DNA from: Burkholderiales bacterium
GTDB lineage: Bacteria > Pseudomonadota > Gammaproteobacteria > Burkholderiales > Casimicrobiaceae
Assembly (NCBI GenBank): GCA_905339295.1
Contig: CAJPFI010000037.1
Span: 48,630 to 112,629 of the forward strand
DNA length: 64,000 bases
Reading direction: 5' to 3'
Both the position numbers and the translations under genes were made by a program. The notes under the pieces are model-generated. The model did no database searches. It had not been told where the DNA came from and was given only the letters and a program-made list of their open reading frames with translations. Shown here piece by piece: positions 20,190 through 30,815 of the stretch; the first letter of the stretch is position 1; each line of letters begins with the position of its first letter.

Positions 20190-20734
20190 GGCCGCGCCCC
20201 CGGCTCGTCTTCGATGGACCGCTGCAGCTTGAGCGCGTCGGCGGCCTCGTCGGCGAGGTGCATGCCCCGCTCGCGCCCGGACGCGATGTTCCAGAACAGC
20301 TGGGCGAAGCGCACGATCAGGATGGCGAAGCCCAGCAGCAGCACCGTCCGCGGGATCCACTGCTCGATCGGCAGGTCCTGCGCCAGGATGCCGATCGAGT
20401 GGATCTTCGCGACGTACTGCCAGCTCGCGTAGAGCAGGATCACCGAGTACACGACGCACAGCGCGGCGGCCGCCGCGCCGACGATGCGCGTCATCCGCGG
20501 GCCCAGCCTCCTCACCAGCGCGTCGACGCCGATGTGCGAGCTGACCCGGACCCCGTAGGCCATGCCGAGGAAGATCAGCCAGGCGAACAGGTAGGTGACG
20601 AGCTCCAACGCCCAGACGAAGCTGTAATTGAAGACATAGCGGGCGACCACCTGCGCGAAGGTGACGATCGTCATCGCGGCGAGGATGAAGCCGACGAGCC
20701 CCTCCTCGATGCGCTCGAGCCAGTGGAGCTTCAC
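20186..20734 (-). CDS. dctQ: TRAP transporter small permease DctQ
   Basis: This 182-residue protein has four membrane helices, the DctQ topology. The family pattern VVARYVFNYSFVWALELVTYLFAWLIFLG is recognisable across helices 1-2, and helix 4 is followed by a charged cytosolic tail. It lies between dctP (31 bases upstream) and dctM (4-base overlap) in one minus-strand operon. DctQ scaffolds the membrane part of the transporter. Confidence 0.93.
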   Translation of the reverse strand: MKLHWLERIEEGLVGFILAAMTIVTFAQVVARYVFNYSFVWALELVTYLFAWLIFLGMAYGVRVSSHIGVDALVRRLGPRMTRIVGAAAAALCVVYSVILLYASWQYVAKIHSIGILAQDLPIEQWIPRTVLLLGFAILIVRFAQLFWNIASGRERGMHLADEAADALKLQRSIEDEPGARP

Positions 20735-20765
20735 GTCGCCTCCCGTGACGGCCGCCCGCGGGGAC

Positions 20766-22090
<1,325 letters not shown>

Positions 22091-23488
22091 TCAGGGCGCC
22101 GCGATCCGCGCGGGACCGAGAGTTGCGGCTCGGCGCCATACCGGGACCCATCCCGGCTGACCGGGAGCCGCGCGCCAGGCGACGTCGACGCCGATGCCCG
22201 GGACCGCCACCAGCGTGTCCCCCGCAACGACGAGCGGCAGCGCCTCGCGCTCCCAGGCGGGCAGTCCCGACTCGCGCAACAGCGACTTGAGCGCGCGGCG
22301 CGCGCGTCCGCGCTCGAGGCGCAGCCGCTCGCCGCCGCGGCGCGGCCGGATCGCAAGCCCTGCGTCGAGATGGCGCGCGTCGACCCCCGCACCCTCGACC
22401 CGCTCGAACGCGAGCACGCCGTGCGGCAGCGCGACGACGGACTCGCCGCGCCACGCGCACAGGAACTCCTCGGGGGCGACGGCATGGACGGCGACGCGGC
22501 CGCGATGCCTGCCGACGACCGCGCCGGCGTGCGCGAGCCCGACGGTCGCGTCCCGGCGCGCGCGCGCGAGCTGGCGCAGCATCGCGTCGAGCCGCGCGGC
22601 GGACGGAGGCGGCAGGCCCCGGACGTGCAGGAACCAGCGCAGCAGGTTTCGGGCGCGTGCGGCCGGCAGCGATGCGAGGGCGCCGGCGTCGATCGTGCCG
22701 CCGGCCGCATCGTAGTTGGCGCCGCGGGCATCGATCCCGGCGAGCGCGTCAGCCAGCGACACGGCGTCCGCCTGGTGCGCGGCGGCGCGCGCGAGCGTCG
22801 CCGGATAGCCTGGAAACGTCGCGGCGAACGCGGGCGCGATCCGCGCCCGCACCGCATTGCGGCGCCAGCGCCCGTCCGCGTTGCTCGGGTCGTCGACCCA
22901 CGCGATCCTGGCCCCGACCACGTAGGCATCGATCGCCGCGCGCGGAACGCCAAGCAGCGGACGGCACCACGCGATGCCGGTCGCATCGGTCGAGACGGCC
23001 GGCATCGCCGCGAGTCCCGCCGGCCCCGCGCCGCGTCCGAGCTGCAGGATCAGCGTCTCGGCCTGGTCGTCCTGGTGATGGGCGAGCGCGACGATGCGCG
23101 CGCCGTGCGCGAGCGCGAGCTCACGCAGCGCCGCGTAGCGCGCCTCGCGGGCCAGCGCCTCGATGCTCGACCGCGGTCGCCTGGCGACCGCGACGCGCCG
23201 TTCCGCGTACGCGACGCCGCGCGCGGCGCATGCCTGCGCGCAGAACGCGGCCCAGCGGTCGGCGGCGGAGTGGAGTCCGTGATGGATGTGCAGGCCGATC
23301 GCCCGGCGTCCGCGTGCGCGCAGCGACGCGCTGGCGGCGTCGAGCAGCGCCATCGAGTCGCGGCCGCCCGACACCGCCAGGGCGACCGGGTCGTCCCCCG
23401 GTGGCAGCGCGTCGACCCACGCCGCGATCGCGCGCACCACGCGCGCGGGGGCGCCGTCAGCCGGGACTGAGCTCCTTGAACTTGCCAT
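22091..23488 (-). CDS. tilS: tRNA(Ile)-lysidine synthase
   Basis: This enzyme modifies C34 of tRNA-Ile(CAU) to lysidine so that it reads AUA; it is essential in bacteria. The 465-residue protein has the PP-loop ATPase motif [10 protein letters not shown] (Ser40 onward), [11 protein letters not shown], and [21 protein letters not shown] (substrate-binding loop). TilS central and C-terminal domains follow, including [20 protein letters not shown]. The ATG overlaps the end of accA by 32 bases. A GTG at 23440 would avoid the overlap and keep the PP-loop, so the exact start is uncertain. The accA-tilS order is typical. Confidence 0.93.
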   Translation of the reverse strand: MASSRSSVPADGAPARVVRAIAAWVDALPPGDDPVALAVSGGRDSMALLDAASASLRARGRRAIGLHIHHGLHSAADRWAAFCAQACAARGVAYAERRVAVARRPRSSIEALAREARYAALRELALAHGARIVALAHHQDDQAETLILQLGRGAGPAGLAAMPAVSTDATGIAWCRPLLGVPRAAIDAYVVGARIAWVDDPSNADGRWRRNAVRARIAPAFAATFPGYPATLARAAAHQADAVSLADALAGIDARGANYDAAGGTIDAGALASLPAARARNLLRWFLHVRGLPPPSAARLDAMLRQLARARRDATVGLAHAGAVVGRHRGRVAVHAVAPEEFLCAWRGESVVALPHGVLAFERVEGAGVDARHLDAGLAIRPRRGGERLRLERGRARRALKSLLRESGLPAWEREALPLVVAGDTLVAVPGIGVDVAWRAAPGQPGWVPVWRRAATLGPARIAAP

Positions 23489-24425
23489 AGGAGACGATCC
23501 GGTCCTCGCGCCGCTCGACCAGCTCGTCGAGCGGGAGCTCGGAAAGCGAGCGCAGCGCCTCGGTGAGCGCCTTCCTGAGCGTCGCGATCATCGCCGCGGG
23601 ATCGCGGTGCGCGCCGCCCACGGGCTCGTTGACGACCTTGTCGATCAGGCCGAGCTGCTTCAACCGCGGCGCCGTGATGCCCAGGATCTCGGCCGCCTCG
23701 GCGGCGTGCTCGGCGCTCTTCCACAGGATCGACGCGCATCCCTCGGGCGAGATGACCGAGTACGTCGCGTATTGCAGCATCAGCGTGATGTCGCCGACGG
23801 CGATCGCGAGCGCGCCGCCCGAGCCGCCCTCGCCGATGACGGTCACGATGACCGGGGTGCGCAGGCCCGCCATCTCGAACAGGTTGCGTCCGATCGCCTC
23901 GGACTGGCCGCGCTCCTCGGCGCCGATCCCCGGATACGCGCCGGGCGTGTCGACGAACGTGAACAGCGGCAGGCCGAACTTCTCGGCGAGCTTCATCAGC
24001 CGCAGCGCCTTGCGGTAGCCCTCGGGCCGCGGCATGCCGAAGTTGCGGTGGATCTTCTCCTTGGTGTCGCGGCCCTTCTGGTGGCCGATCACGACGCAGG
24101 GCCTGCCGTTGAAGCGGGCGAGCCCGCCGACGATCGCCGCGTCGTCCGCGTACGAGCGATCGCCGTGGAGCTCGCGGAACTCGGTGAACAGTCCGGCGAT
24201 GTAGTCGAGCGTGTACGGCCGCTGCGGGTGGCGCGCCACCTGCGCGATCTGCCACGACGTGAGCTTCGCGTAGATGTCCCGGGTGAGCTGCTGGCTCTTT
24301 TTCGTGAGCCGCGCGATCTCGTCGGCGATGTCGACCGCCGAGTCCTCGTGCACGAAGCGCAGCTCGTCGACCTTCAGCTGCAGCTCGGCGATCGGCTGCT
24401 CGAAATCGAGGAAGGTCTGCTTCAT
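23457..24425 (-). CDS. accA: Acetyl-CoA carboxylase carboxyltransferase subunit alpha
   Basis: This is the alpha subunit of the carboxyltransferase that makes malonyl-CoA for fatty acid synthesis. The 322-residue protein starts [21 protein letters not shown] and contains [44 protein letters not shown] and [12 protein letters not shown] (oxyanion-hole glycines), all diagnostic. Length equals the family norm (E. coli 319). It is followed, with overlap, by tilS. Confidence 0.96.
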   Translation of the reverse strand: MKQTFLDFEQPIAELQLKVDELRFVHEDSAVDIADEIARLTKKSQQLTRDIYAKLTSWQIAQVARHPQRPYTLDYIAGLFTEFRELHGDRSYADDAAIVGGLARFNGRPCVVIGHQKGRDTKEKIHRNFGMPRPEGYRKALRLMKLAEKFGLPLFTFVDTPGAYPGIGAEERGQSEAIGRNLFEMAGLRTPVIVTVIGEGGSGGALAIAVGDITLMLQYATYSVISPEGCASILWKSAEHAAEAAEILGITAPRLKQLGLIDKVVNEPVGGAHRDPAAMIATLRKALTEALRSLSELPLDELVERREDRIVSYGKFKELSPG

Positions 24426-24500
24426 CGGGGCGGCGTCGCGCTCGGGAGCGATGCGGCATGATAGCGCACGGCGCCCGGCGGCGCGCCCGGCGGAGCGGGG

Positions 24501-25280
24501 TCAGCCGGCCAGCGCGTCCCAGACCAGCTTCGCGCCGGTCGCGAAGAGCAGTCCGTAGGTGACCTGATAGAACGCCGCCTCCGGGATGCGGCGGTGCAGC
24601 CAGACGCCGAGCCAGATGCCCGCAGGCGCGAGCGGCGCGAACACCAGTGACGCGGCGAGGTTGCCCGCGTTGAGCTGGCCCAGGAAATGGTACGGGACCA
24701 GCTTCACGTAGTTCACGATCAGGAAGAACACGACCGACGTCGCCACGAACGTGGTCTTGTCGAGCTTCTGCGGCAACAGGTAGATCGCGAACGGCGGCCC
24801 TCCCGCGTGCGCGAGCGTGCTGGTGAAGCCGGACACGGCGCCCCAGAACGCCCCGACCGCCCTGCCCGGCGGCCGTGGCGACGAAGCGAGGCGCTCGGCG
24901 AGGCGCTCGGTCACGCGCAACCAGCGGTTGAGCGCGAACGCGACGGCGATGCCGCCGATCAGCAGCCGGATCGCGTCGACCGGCAGCGCGCCGAACGCGA
25001 AGGCGCCGGCCGCGATGCCCACGAGCGCGCCGGGAAGCAGGATCGCGAGATGCGCGCGGGACGCGAGCCCGCGGTAGGCGTGCACGCCGAACAGGTCCAT
25101 CGCGCACAGGATCGGGAGCATGATCGCGGCCGCCTCCGGCGGGGCGATGAAGATCGACATCAGCGGTACCGCGACGCCTCCCGATCCGCCGCCGAAGCCG
25201 CCCTTCGCAATGCCGGTAAGCAGGATCGCGGCCACGGCGACCGGGTAGAACGCGAACGGGAATTCCGGCCAGGGGAACAT
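24501..25280 (-). CDS. TauE/SafE-family membrane transporter
   Basis: This 259-residue protein has about eight membrane helices in two related halves. The family pattern GIAKGGFGGGSGGVAVPLM (helix 1 loop) and its partner GFTSTLAHAGGPPFAIYLL in the second half are clear. TauE/SafE proteins are implicated in export or uptake of sulfonates, sulfite or other small organic anions; the substrate cannot be inferred here. The start ATG (MFPWPEFPFAF) places the first helix correctly. It lies 34 bases after the DMT transporter gene and 75 before accA. Confidence 0.88.
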   Translation of the reverse strand: MFPWPEFPFAFYPVAVAAILLTGIAKGGFGGGSGGVAVPLMSIFIAPPEAAAIMLPILCAMDLFGVHAYRGLASRAHLAILLPGALVGIAAGAFAFGALPVDAIRLLIGGIAVAFALNRWLRVTERLAERLASSPRPPGRAVGAFWGAVSGFTSTLAHAGGPPFAIYLLPQKLDKTTFVATSVVFFLIVNYVKLVPYHFLGQLNAGNLAASLVFAPLAPAGIWLGVWLHRRIPEAAFYQVTYGLLFATGAKLVWDALAG

Positions 25281-25314
25281 CGGCGGTCGCCGGGCGCGAT
25301 CGTCGTGCCGGCGT

Positions 25315-26220
25315 CTACGCGAGGGGCGGGAGCGCGGACGGCGATTCCCTCCCGCGCGTCCGCCACGCCGCGACCGCCTCGTTCGCGATGACCGCGCCGA
25401 GCACGATCGCACCGCCCGCGAGCGTCGCCATGCCGGGGTGCTCGCCCATCAGCGCCCACACCCAGACCGGGCCCAGGATCGGCTCGAGCAGCGCGAGGAG
25501 CCCCAGTTCGGTCGCGGAAAGGTGGCGCGACGCGACGGTCGCGAGCATGCAGCCGGTGCCGAGCTGGATCGAGCCCATGACCGCCATCACCGCGAGGTCG
25601 CGCGCGCTCGCGGAGAACGGCAGCGCGAGCGGCGCGGCGACGACGATCGACAGCGCGCCGGCGATCATCACCTGTGGAAGCATGTCGACCGTCGCATGGT
25701 ACTTGCGCAGCACGGTGATCTGCGCCGCGAAGAAGCACGGGACGCCCAGCGCGAGCAGGTTGCCGACGAGCCGGCCGGCGTCCATCGACTCGGCGAACAT
25801 CAGGACGATGCCGGCGAACGCGATGCTCATCGCGACCCACGTGCGCACGGGCACCGGCTCGCGCAGCACGAGCCGGCCGGCGATCGCCGCGAGGAACGGG
25901 GAAACGCTCATCAGCACGAACGTGTTGGCGACCGTCGTGCGCGTGAGCGACGCGATGAAGAAGAAGAACGTGCAGGCGAGGAACGCGCCGGCGGCGAGCC
26001 CCGGCACGCCGACCGCCCGCACCGCCCGCGGCACGCCCCTGCCGTGCATCGCGACGAGGACGCCCAGCACGAACAGCGCCATGAAGACGCTGCGCCAGAA
26101 CACGATCTCCCACGCGCCGGTGATCGAGAGCTGGCGCACGAGGAACCCGCCCGACGACCAGCAGATGGCGGCGACGATCATGAACGCGATCGCGCGGAGG
26201 CGAGCGGCGGAGGCGGTCAC
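25315..26220 (-). CDS. EamA-domain DMT-superfamily transporter
   Basis: This 301-residue, ten-helix drug/metabolite transporter is built of two EamA repeats. The first begins AFMIVAAICWSSGGFLVRQL and ends near LVLREPV; the second ends TELGLLALLEPILGPVWVW-ALMGE, the conserved C-terminal EamA motif. The substrate is unknown; relatives export amino acids or metabolites. The start is GTG without an evident Shine-Dalgarno. An intrinsic terminator lies 35 bases before this start and points towards the gene, so expression may depend on read-through or attenuation. Confidence 0.88.
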   Translation of the reverse strand: MTASAARLRAIAFMIVAAICWSSGGFLVRQLSITGAWEIVFWRSVFMALFVLGVLVAMHGRGVPRAVRAVGVPGLAAGAFLACTFFFFIASLTRTTVANTFVLMSVSPFLAAIAGRLVLREPVPVRTWVAMSIAFAGIVLMFAESMDAGRLVGNLLALGVPCFFAAQITVLRKYHATVDMLPQVMIAGALSIVVAAPLALPFSASARDLAVMAVMGSIQLGTGCMLATVASRHLSATELGLLALLEPILGPVWVWALMGEHPGMATLAGGAIVLGAVIANEAVAAWRTRGRESPSALPPLA

Positions 26221-26255
26221 GGGACGGAGGTCGGAGCGCGGCCGGGGAGGGTCGC

Positions 26256-26281
26256 AAAAACGCCGGCCCGTCGGCCGGCGT
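26256..26281 (-). terminator. Intrinsic terminator in the leader of the EamA transporter gene
   Basis: Reading on the minus strand, ACGCCGGCC-GACG-GGCCGGCGT is followed by TTTT. A perfect stem of at least 8 bp, a 4-base loop and a run of five Ts form the clearest Rho-independent terminator in the window. It lies between the divergent EamA and dehydrogenase genes and faces into EamA, so there is no obvious upstream transcript for it to end. Confidence 0.8.
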
Positions 26282-26397
26282 GTGCGGGCGTCACTCTAGC
26301 ACAACCCGACGCCGGACGCGGTGGCGAGCAGGCCGCGCCGGCAGGCCCTACAATCGTGCAACGGGAATCCGGGAATTCGCGCGCGGGGAGACCAGGC

Positions 26398-27462
26398 ATG
26401 GGCAGGCATCGGATCGCGGTGATCGCCGGCGACGGCATCGGCAAGGAGGTGATGCCCGAGGGGCTGCGCGCGGTCGAGGCCGCGGCGGCTCGCCACGGCG
26501 CCTCGCTAGCATTCACCGAGTTCGCGTGGAACTGCGACCACTACGCGAAGCACGGGCGCATGATGCCCGAGGACTGGTTCGAGACGCTGTCGGGATTCGA
26601 CGCGATCTACTACGGCGCGGTCGGCTGGCCCGCGACCGTCCCGGATCACGTCTCGCTGTGGGGATCGCTGATCCCGTTCCGCCGCCGCTTCGACCAGTAC
26701 GTGAACCTGCGCCCGTGCCGCCTGATGCCGGGCATCGCGACGCCGCTCGCGAACCGGAAGCCGGGCGACATCGACTTCGTCGTCGTGCGCGAGAACACCG
26801 AGGGCGAGTACTCGTCGGTGGGCGGCCGGATGTTCGAGGGGACCGACCGCGAGATCGTGTTCCAGGAGTCGATCTTCTCGCGCAAGGGTGTCGACCGCGT
26901 GCTGCGCTACGCGTTCGAGCTCGCGCGCACGCGCTCTGCGAAGCACCTGACGTCGGCGACGAAGTCCAACGGCATCTCGATCACGATGCCGTACTGGGAC
27001 GAGCGCGTCAGGGCGATGGCCCCGGACTATCCGGACGTCCGCGTCGACCAGTTCCACATCGACATCCTGTCCGCCCACTTCGTGCAGCGTCCCCAGGTGT
27101 TCGACGTGGTCGTCGGCTCCAACCTGTTCGGCGACATCCTGTCCGACCTCGGCCCCGCCGTGTGCGGGACCATCGGCATCGCGCCGTCCGCCAACCTCAA
27201 TCCCGAGCGCACGCACCCGTCGCTGTTCGAGCCCGTGCACGGGTCCGCGCCGGACATCGCCGGGCAGGGCATCGCCAACCCGATCGGCCAGATCTGGTCC
27301 GGCGCGCTGATGCTCGAGTTCCTCGGCCATCGCGAGGCCGGCGCCGCGATCGTGTCCGCGATCGAGCGCACGCTCGCCGACCCGTCCACGCCGCGCACGC
27401 GCGACATCGGCGGGCGCGCGTCGACGACCGAGGCCGGCAAGGCGATCGTCGCGGCGATCTGA
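26398..27462 (+). CDS. Tartrate/D-malate-type dehydrogenase (isopropylmalate dehydrogenase family)
   Basis: This 354-residue NAD-dependent beta-decarboxylating dehydrogenase begins HRIAVIAGDGIGKEVMPEG. It has NLRPCRLMPGIATPLANRKP (substrate Arg), VVRENTEGEYSSVGGRMFEG and the metal-binding aspartates in SNLFGDILSDLGPAVCGTIG. FEPVHGSAPDIAGQGIANPIG is the NAD-binding loop. The N-terminal residues and the GRMFEGTDRE segment are typical of TtuC/DmlA (tartrate dehydrogenase, D-malate oxidase) rather than LeuB. GGGAG precedes the ATG, and TACAAT at 26349 is a possible -10. Together with the dicarboxylate TRAP transporter it suggests use of hydroxy-diacids. Confidence 0.88.
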   Translation: MGRHRIAVIAGDGIGKEVMPEGLRAVEAAAARHGASLAFTEFAWNCDHYAKHGRMMPEDWFETLSGFDAIYYGAVGWPATVPDHVSLWGSLIPFRRRFDQYVNLRPCRLMPGIATPLANRKPGDIDFVVVRENTEGEYSSVGGRMFEGTDREIVFQESIFSRKGVDRVLRYAFELARTRSAKHLTSATKSNGISITMPYWDERVRAMAPDYPDVRVDQFHIDILSAHFVQRPQVFDVVVGSNLFGDILSDLGPAVCGTIGIAPSANLNPERTHPSLFEPVHGSAPDIAGQGIANPIGQIWSGALMLEFLGHREAGAAIVSAIERTLADPSTPRTRDIGGRASTTEAGKAIVAAI

Positions 27463-27633
27463 CGACTTCCGCCGCGTGCGCGCACCGGTTGCGGGGCGGG
27501 GTGCGGCGAGGAGAGCGGCGTCCGCCGGTCCCCGGCATCTGACTTCCGGCGCCCGTTGTGGCAGGATGGCGGGCGATACGAACCGGGGCGCGCGCGCGAC
27601 CCCGGCCGGCGAGACCCCTCTGGGATTCCCATC

Positions 27634-28758
27634 ATGCGCATCGGCATACCACGCGAGACGCACCCGGGCGAGACGCGTGTCGCGGCGACGCCCGAGACGG
27701 TCAGGAAACTCGCGGCGAGCGGCAAGCACGAGATCGTCGTCGAGGGCGGCGCGGGACTCTCGTCCTCGATTCCGGACGCCGACTACGCCACGGCCGGCGC
27801 GCGCATCGGTTCGGCCGCCGACGCGCTCGGCGCCGACATCGTGCTCAAGGTGCGCGCGCCCGACGCCCAGGAGCAGGCGCAGCTGAAGCGCGGCGCGATG
27901 CTCGTGGGGCTGCTCGATCCGTTCAACGCGCCCGGCGTGTCGGCCATCGCCGCGACCGGCGCGTCCGGCTACGCGCTCGAGTGGCTGCCGCGCATCTCGC
28001 GGGCCCAGTCGATGGACGTGCTGTCGTCGCAGGCGAACATCGCGGGCTACAAGGCGGTGATCCTCGCGGCGAACGAGTACGGGCGATTCATGCCGATGCT
28101 GATGACCGCCGCGGGAACCGTGAAGGCGGCACGCGTGCTCGTGCTGGGCGTCGGCGTCGCCGGCCTGCAGGCCATCGCCACGGCGAAGCGGCTGGGCGCG
28201 GTGATCGAGGCGTCCGACGTGCGCCCGTCGGTGAAGGACCAGGTCGAGTCGCTCGGCGCGAAGTGGGTCGACGTGCCCTACGAGACCGCCGAGGAGAAGG
28301 AGATCGCCGAAGGCGTCGGCGGCTACGCGCGCCCGATGCCGTCGTCGTGGATGACGCGGCAGGCTGCGATCGTGCACGAGCGTTGCAAGGCGGTCGACAT
28401 CGTGATCACGACCGCGCTGATCCCGGGACGGCCGGCGCCGAAGCTCGTCAAGGCCGAGACGGTCGCCGCGATGAAGCCGGGGGCGGTGCTTGTCGACCTG
28501 GCGATCGAGCAGGGCGGGAACGTCGAGGGCGCCGAGTCCGGCAGGACCGTCGTGAACAACGGCGTGAAGATCGTCGGCGTGCCGATCCTGGCGACCACGG
28601 TGCCCGCCGACGCCTCGGCGCTCTATGCGCGGAACGTCCTCAACTTCCTCGCGCTGTCGCTCGACGCCAAGTCCGGCGAGTTCGCGGTGCCCGAGGACGA
28701 CGAGATCGTCAAGGCGACGCTCGTGTGCCGGAACGGGGCCGTCGTTCCGCGCGGATGA
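27634..28758 (+). CDS. pntAA: NAD(P) transhydrogenase alpha subunit, part 1 (NAD-binding)
   Basis: This is domain I of proton-translocating transhydrogenase, which binds NAD(H) and passes hydride to NADP at the expense of proton motive force. The 374-residue protein starts MRIGIPRETHPGETRVAATP. It has the alanine dehydrogenase/PNT fold with QSMDVLSSQANIAGYKAV, the dinucleotide motif VLGVGVAGLQAIATAKRLGA and the mobile loop GGYARPMPSSWM. The alpha subunit is split into two genes, common in alpha- and betaproteobacteria. An unusual 259-base gap separates it from part 2. Confidence 0.95.
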   Translation: MRIGIPRETHPGETRVAATPETVRKLAASGKHEIVVEGGAGLSSSIPDADYATAGARIGSAADALGADIVLKVRAPDAQEQAQLKRGAMLVGLLDPFNAPGVSAIAATGASGYALEWLPRISRAQSMDVLSSQANIAGYKAVILAANEYGRFMPMLMTAAGTVKAARVLVLGVGVAGLQAIATAKRLGAVIEASDVRPSVKDQVESLGAKWVDVPYETAEEKEIAEGVGGYARPMPSSWMTRQAAIVHERCKAVDIVITTALIPGRPAPKLVKAETVAAMKPGAVLVDLAIEQGGNVEGAESGRTVVNNGVKIVGVPILATTVPADASALYARNVLNFLALSLDAKSGEFAVPEDDEIVKATLVCRNGAVVPRG

Positions 28759-29017
28759 ACCCGCCCTTCCCGATGGATCCACGCAGCAGGACGCCCCTTG
28801 GCCGGATGCAACGACGCGGGCTGATGCCCGGAGCCCGGCAGGACGACGGATGCATTGAACGTGTACGAGGCGACGACGCGGGCAACGATGCGTGCCCGGA
28901 TCGACCGGCGGCCGATCGCGATGCGATCGGGCGGCCGTGTCGAACGGGGCCGCGCATCGGTCCCCCGGCCGTCGCAGGACGCCGATCCACGCGCATGAAC
29001 CGGACGGACGCACAGAC
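28759..29017 (+). other. Spacer between pntAA and pntAB with an 8-bp hairpin
   Basis: No convincing gene is seen. CCGATCGC-GAT-GCGATCGG at 28912-28930 is a perfect 8-bp stem with a 3-base loop and no T-run. In most relatives pntAA and pntAB are nearly adjacent, so this spacer may hold an RNA processing or partial-termination element. Confidence 0.35.
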
Positions 29018-29332
29018 ATGGTCGACCCCATCGTTTTCTATTTGATCATCTTCGTGCTGGCGATCTTCGTCGGCTACCACGTCGTCTGGAGCGTGACGCC
29101 CGCGCTGCACACGCCGCTGATGAGCGTGACCAACGCGATCTCCGGAATCATCCTGGTCGGCGCGATGCTCGCCGCCGGCCCCGCGATCTTCGACTGGGGC
29201 GGCTGGGTCGGCGTGCTCGCGGTGACGCTCGCGTCGGTGAACGTGTTCGGCGGCTTCCTGGTCACGCAGCGCATGCTCGAGATGTTCCGCAAGAAGGAGC
29301 CGAAGGCCGGCTCCGGCGAAGCGAAGCACTGA
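29018..29332 (+). CDS. pntAB: NAD(P) transhydrogenase alpha subunit, part 2 (membrane)
   Basis: This 104-residue protein is the N-terminal part of the transhydrogenase membrane domain. It has three to four helices ([58 protein letters not shown]) and ends in a charged tail, [20 protein letters not shown] and NVFGGFLVT are family signatures. It is followed 13 bases later by pntB. The ATG at MVDPIVFYL was chosen over longer in-frame starts that add Arg-rich residues. Confidence 0.93.
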   Translation: MVDPIVFYLIIFVLAIFVGYHVVWSVTPALHTPLMSVTNAISGIILVGAMLAAGPAIFDWGGWVGVLAVTLASVNVFGGFLVTQRMLEMFRKKEPKAGSGEAKH

Positions 29333-29345
29333 CCGGGAGCGCGCG

Positions 29346-30731
29346 ATGTCCGTCAATCACGTCGCCCTCTGGTACCTGGTCGCGTCGATCTGCTTCATCC
29401 TCGCGCTCAAGGGCCTGTCGCACCCGTCGACCGCGAGGCGCGGCAACCTGTTCGGGATGGTCGGCATGGCGATCGCCGTCGCCGTCACGCTGGCGCTGAT
29501 CTACACGACGACCGGGAACGTCGCCATGATCCTCGCCGGCATCGCGGTCGGCGGCGCGATCGGCGCGGTCGTGGCGAGGCGCGTGCAGATGACGCAGATG
29601 CCGGAGCTGGTCGCGGCGATGCACTCGCTCGTGGGTCTCGCGGCGGTGCTGATCGCGGTGGCGGCGATCAACAATCCGGTCTCGTTCGGCCTGCCCGCCG
29701 AGATCCCGGCCGGCAACAAGCTCGAGCTGTTCATCGGCACGTTCATCGGCGCGATCACGTTCTCGGGCTCGGTGATCGCGTTCGGCAAGCTGTCCGGGCG
29801 CATCCGCAGCGCGCCGGTGGTGTTCGCGGGCCAGCATCCGCTGAACCTGGCGCTCGCGGTCGCGATGGTCGGCTTCGGCGCCTGGTTCTTCACCGGCGGC
29901 GGCTGGATGCCGTTCATCGTGATGACGGCGATCGCGTTCCTGCTCGGCGTGCTGATGATCATCCCGATCGGCGGCGCCGACATGCCGGTGGTCATCTCGA
30001 TGCTCAACAGCTACTCGGGCTGGGCGGCGGCGGGCATCGGATTCTCGCTCAACAACCCGATGCTGATCATCGCCGGGTCGCTGGTCGGCAGCTCCGGCGC
30101 CATCCTGTCCTACATCATGTGCAAGGCGATGAACCGGTCGTTCATCAGCGTGATCCTGGGCGGGTTCGGCGCCGAGGAGGGCGCGGCGGTCGCGGGCGGC
30201 GGGCAGAAGACGGTCCGGTCGGGCAGCGCCGACGACGCCGCGTTCATCATGGGCAACGCTGAGACCGTGATCATCGTGCCGGGCTACGGGCTGGCGGTCG
30301 CGCGCGCGCAGCACGCGGTCAAGGAGATGGCCGGCAAGCTCCGCGAGAGGGGCGTGACGGTCAAGTACGCGATCCACCCGGTCGCGGGCCGCATGCCGGG
30401 GCACATGAACGTCCTGCTCGCCGAGGCCGAGGTGCCCTACGACCAGGTGTTCGAGATGGAGGACATCAACGGCGAGTTCGGCAGCGCCGACGTCGCGCTG
30501 ATCCTCGGCGCGAACGACGTCGTGAATCCGCTCGCCGAGCAGAAGGGCAGTCCGATCCACGGAATGCCGATCCTCGAGGCTTACAAGGCCAAGACCGTGA
30601 TCGTCAACAAGCGGTCGATGGCGTCCGGCTACGCGGGGCTCGACAATCCGCTGTTCTACATGGACAAGACCATGATGGTGTTCGGCGACGCGAAGAAGGT
30701 CGTCGAGGACCTCGTCAAGGCGATCGAGTGA
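29346..30731 (+). CDS. pntB: NAD(P) transhydrogenase beta subunit
   Basis: This 461-residue subunit carries the main proton-conducting membrane domain (about eight helices up to residue 260) and the cytosolic NADP-binding domain III. Key features are TQMPELVAAMHSLVGLAAVL (proton-path His), LNSYSGWAAAGIGFSL, VIIVPGYGLAVARAQHAV (NADP fold), HPVAGRMPGHMNVLLAEA and the C-terminal KRSMASGYAGLDNPLFY. Length matches E. coli PntB (462). GGGAG precedes the ATG. Confidence 0.96.
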   Translation: MSVNHVALWYLVASICFILALKGLSHPSTARRGNLFGMVGMAIAVAVTLALIYTTTGNVAMILAGIAVGGAIGAVVARRVQMTQMPELVAAMHSLVGLAAVLIAVAAINNPVSFGLPAEIPAGNKLELFIGTFIGAITFSGSVIAFGKLSGRIRSAPVVFAGQHPLNLALAVAMVGFGAWFFTGGGWMPFIVMTAIAFLLGVLMIIPIGGADMPVVISMLNSYSGWAAAGIGFSLNNPMLIIAGSLVGSSGAILSYIMCKAMNRSFISVILGGFGAEEGAAVAGGGQKTVRSGSADDAAFIMGNAETVIIVPGYGLAVARAQHAVKEMAGKLRERGVTVKYAIHPVAGRMPGHMNVLLAEAEVPYDQVFEMEDINGEFGSADVALILGANDVVNPLAEQKGSPIHGMPILEAYKAKTVIVNKRSMASGYAGLDNPLFYMDKTMMVFGDAKKVVEDLVKAIE

Positions 30732-30815
30732 TCGGCGGCAACGCGGCGGTGCGTCCGGCGCCGCCACCCCGGTGCCGCGCACGCGCGTGGCCCCGGGCGT
30801 CACCGGCTCGCGGCG

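Noticed and set aside
26398..27462. 3-isopropylmalate dehydrogenase LeuB
   Set aside because: No leuCD neighbours, and the N-terminus and substrate-loop sequence fit the tartrate/D-malate group better.
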